A program made the translations under genes and the position numbers. From an uncultured Eubacteriales bacterium (lineage in GTDB: Bacteria; Bacillota; Clostridia; Lachnospirales; Lachnospiraceae), in assembly GCA_900545455.1 (NCBI GenBank), contig UQZF01000001.1, positions 1 to 54,603 on the forward strand: a DNA stretch of 54,603 bases. The letters are read 5' to 3'. Below the pieces are notes generated by a model. That model saw only the letters and a list, made by a program, of their open reading frames with translations. It did not search any database and had not been told where the DNA came from. This document shows positions 53,297-54,603 of the stretch, piece after piece. Positions within the stretch are counted from its first letter, which is position 1. Every line of letters starts with the position of its first letter.

Positions 53297-53833
53297 ATGA
53301 AAGAATCAGTTAGGGTCTTACTGACCGAAGAAGAAGTTGACAGAAAAATTGACGAACTTGGTGCACAGATTACAAAAGATTATGCGGGAAAGAAGCTGCA
53401 CCTTATATGTATCCTTAAGGGCGGAGCACCTTTTATGTGTGAACTGGCAAAAAGAATTAATCTTCCGCTTACCATGGACTTTATGTCAGTTGCAAGCTAT
53501 GAGGGCACAGCGTCAACAGGACACATCAATCTTAAGAAGGATTTGGATGAGCCGGTTGAGGGACTTGATGTGCTTGTTGTCGAGGACATCATCGATTCGG
53601 GACGTACACTCAGTCATCTCGTAAAGCTATTAGGAGACAGAAAAGCTGCGAGTGTAAAGCTCTGCACACTGCTTGATAAGCCTGAGCGCAGAGTTGTCAA
53701 GGACATTAAGGTTGATTACTGCGGATTTAATATTCCGGATGCCTTTGTTGTGGGATACGGACTTGACTATAATCAGAGATATAGAAATCTGCCATATATA
53801 GGAGTGGTGGAGTTTGAGGAGGAGAACAGTTGA
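53297..53833 (+). CDS. hpt: Hypoxanthine phosphoribosyltransferase
   Basis: Purine salvage enzyme making IMP or GMP from the free base and PRPP. The 178-residue length is typical. LICILKGGAPFMCELAKRI, the flexible-loop SYEGTASTG and the PRPP motif VLVVEDIIDSGRTL are present, with VVGYGLDYNQRYRNLPYIG at the end. ATG 53297 lies 6 bases after CGGAGG. It sits between tilS and ftsH as in B. subtilis. Confidence 0.96.
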   Translation: MKESVRVLLTEEEVDRKIDELGAQITKDYAGKKLHLICILKGGAPFMCELAKRINLPLTMDFMSVASYEGTASTGHINLKKDLDEPVEGLDVLVVEDIIDSGRTLSHLVKLLGDRKAASVKLCTLLDKPERRVVKDIKVDYCGFNIPDAFVVGYGLDYNQRYRNLPYIGVVEFEEENS

Positions 53834-54603
53834 ACAGACAATTCAGAGGAGGAATAATCTATCTTGTCATCATTCTCGTGGTAATGTATTTTATCATGAG
53901 CTTCAGCTCATTCGGCAAGAGCAGTTCCTCGTATGGCTACAGTGATTTTATCAGCGACATCGAAGCCGGAAATGTGGCAAAGGTTGAGATTTCGCAGAAC
54001 TCAGAGGTACCTACGGGTACGGTAAAGGTTACATTCATCGAGAGCGGCAAGAGCTCGGAGCGTTTCAATGTACCCGATGTAAATGATATTACGGCGCTTG
54101 TCATCGCACAGGGCTCGGTCAAGCTTGTTGTGAATGATGTTGTCAGGGAGAGCATATTCTTAACGACAATCCTTCCGTTCCTGCTTATCGCGGTTGCGAT
54201 GGTGATGGTCACACTCATAATTAACAGACAGGCAGCAGGCGGTGGCGGCGGGGCCAACTCGAAGATGATGAACTTCGGAAAGAGCCGCGCCAAGATGACA
54301 GATCCGAATGCTCCGGGGCGCGTCACCTTCAAGGATGTCGCAGGTCTTGCGGAGGAGAAGGAGGAGCTTGAGGAGATTGTTGACTTCCTAAAGTATCCTA
54401 AGAAGTATGTTGAAATAGGTGCGAGAATCCCTAAAGGCGTTATTCTCACAGGTCCTCCGGGAACAGGTAAGACACTCCTTGCCAAGGCTGTCGCAGGCGA
54501 GGCCGGAGTTCCGTTCTTCTCAATCTCGGGTTCTGATTTTGTCGAGATGTTCGTCGGCGTGGGAGCTTCGAGAGTGCGTGACCTCTTCGAGGACGGCAAG
54601 AAG
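53830..54603 (+). CDS. ftsH: ATP-dependent zinc metalloprotease FtsH (5' part)
   Basis: Membrane AAA+ protease that degrades misfolded membrane and regulatory proteins. Only 258 codons lie in the window. Seen are helix 1 (YLVIILVVMYFIMSF), an external domain of about 85 residues, helix 2 (LPFLLIAVAMVMVTLII), a Gly-rich linker, and the AAA domain up to GPPGTGKTLLAKAVAGEAGVPFFSISGSDFVEMFVGVGASRVRDLF. Walker B, the second region of homology and the HEXXH site are past the edge. The TTG start shares TTGA with the hpt stop, behind GAGGAGGAG. Confidence 0.95.
   Translation, partial: MNRQFRGGIIYLVIILVVMYFIMSFSSFGKSSSSYGYSDFISDIEAGNVAKVEISQNSEVPTGTVKVTFIESGKSSERFNVPDVNDITALVIAQGSVKLVVNDVVRESIFLTTILPFLLIAVAMVMVTLIINRQAAGGGGGANSKMMNFGKSRAKMTDPNAPGRVTFKDVAGLAEEKEELEEIVDFLKYPKKYVEIGARIPKGVILTGPPGTGKTLLAKAVAGEAGVPFFSISGSDFVEMFVGVGASRVRDLFEDGKK

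Overview
The window looks like a spore-forming, probably motile, gut-type Firmicute, most likely a member of the Lachnospiraceae. The grounds are Firmicute gene order and sporulation genes (spoVT, yabP, yabQ, a SpoIIE-type phosphatase), strong AGGAGG ribosome sites, many polysaccharide and glycoside genes, a chemotaxis receptor and c-di-GMP enzymes. Species cannot be told from the sequence alone. The first 35 bases are not genomic: a T run followed by the Illumina P7 sequence marks a contig end carrying flow-cell oligonucleotide.

The two ends belong to one conserved Firmicute block. On the left are pth and mfd. On the right are spoVT, an HU gene, rqcP (yabO), yabP, yabQ, divIC, a SpoIIE-type phosphatase, tilS, hpt and the start of ftsH. 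In Bacillus subtilis this is nearly one continuous run; here about 44 kb (4247-48177) lies between mfd and spoVT.

The inserted region is a series of accessory modules. (1) 4335-17904 is a tight surface-sugar operon. It makes CDP-glucose and CDP-4-keto-6-deoxyglucose (RfbF, RfbG), and has a C-3 deoxygenase (RfbH), a ThDP carboligase like YerE, a sugar reductase/epimerase, an NDP-hexose 2,3-dehydratase with a Gfo/Idh-type ketoreductase (the C-2 deoxygenation pair), a membrane-anchored GT2, a possible second glycosyltransferase and two large membrane proteins. Together these predict a CDP-activated deoxysugar lacking oxygen at C-2, C-3 and C-6 with a two-carbon branch, a combination I do not know from a described pathway. 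(2) 17995-20448 holds two convergent paralogous membrane-anchored proteins of unknown function and a TetR regulator. (3) 20652-26066 encodes a cytoplasmic GH43-like enzyme, a large zinc-ribbon protein with 14-residue repeats, and a GGDEF-EAL protein with a degenerate GGDEF site. (4) 26157-32203 is a TetR-controlled alpha-galactoside operon (GT-B-like protein, GPH symporter, GH36 alpha-galactosidase) with two matching operators around its promoter. (5) 32218-37015 has a YkgJ-type cysteine-cluster gene, a large palindromic repeat, and an acyltransferase/GT8/GT2/acyltransferase set suggesting glycolipid or acylated-glycan synthesis. (6) 37012-41269 is a MarR-controlled heterodimeric ABC exporter. 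(7) 41403-48177 holds an Xaa-Pro aminopeptidase, an HD-GYP protein, and a lone solute-binding lipoprotein next to a chemotaxis receptor.

Almost all genes are on the plus strand, often with overlapping stop and start codons. No rRNA, tRNA, CRISPR array, integrase, transposase or prophage gene was found.
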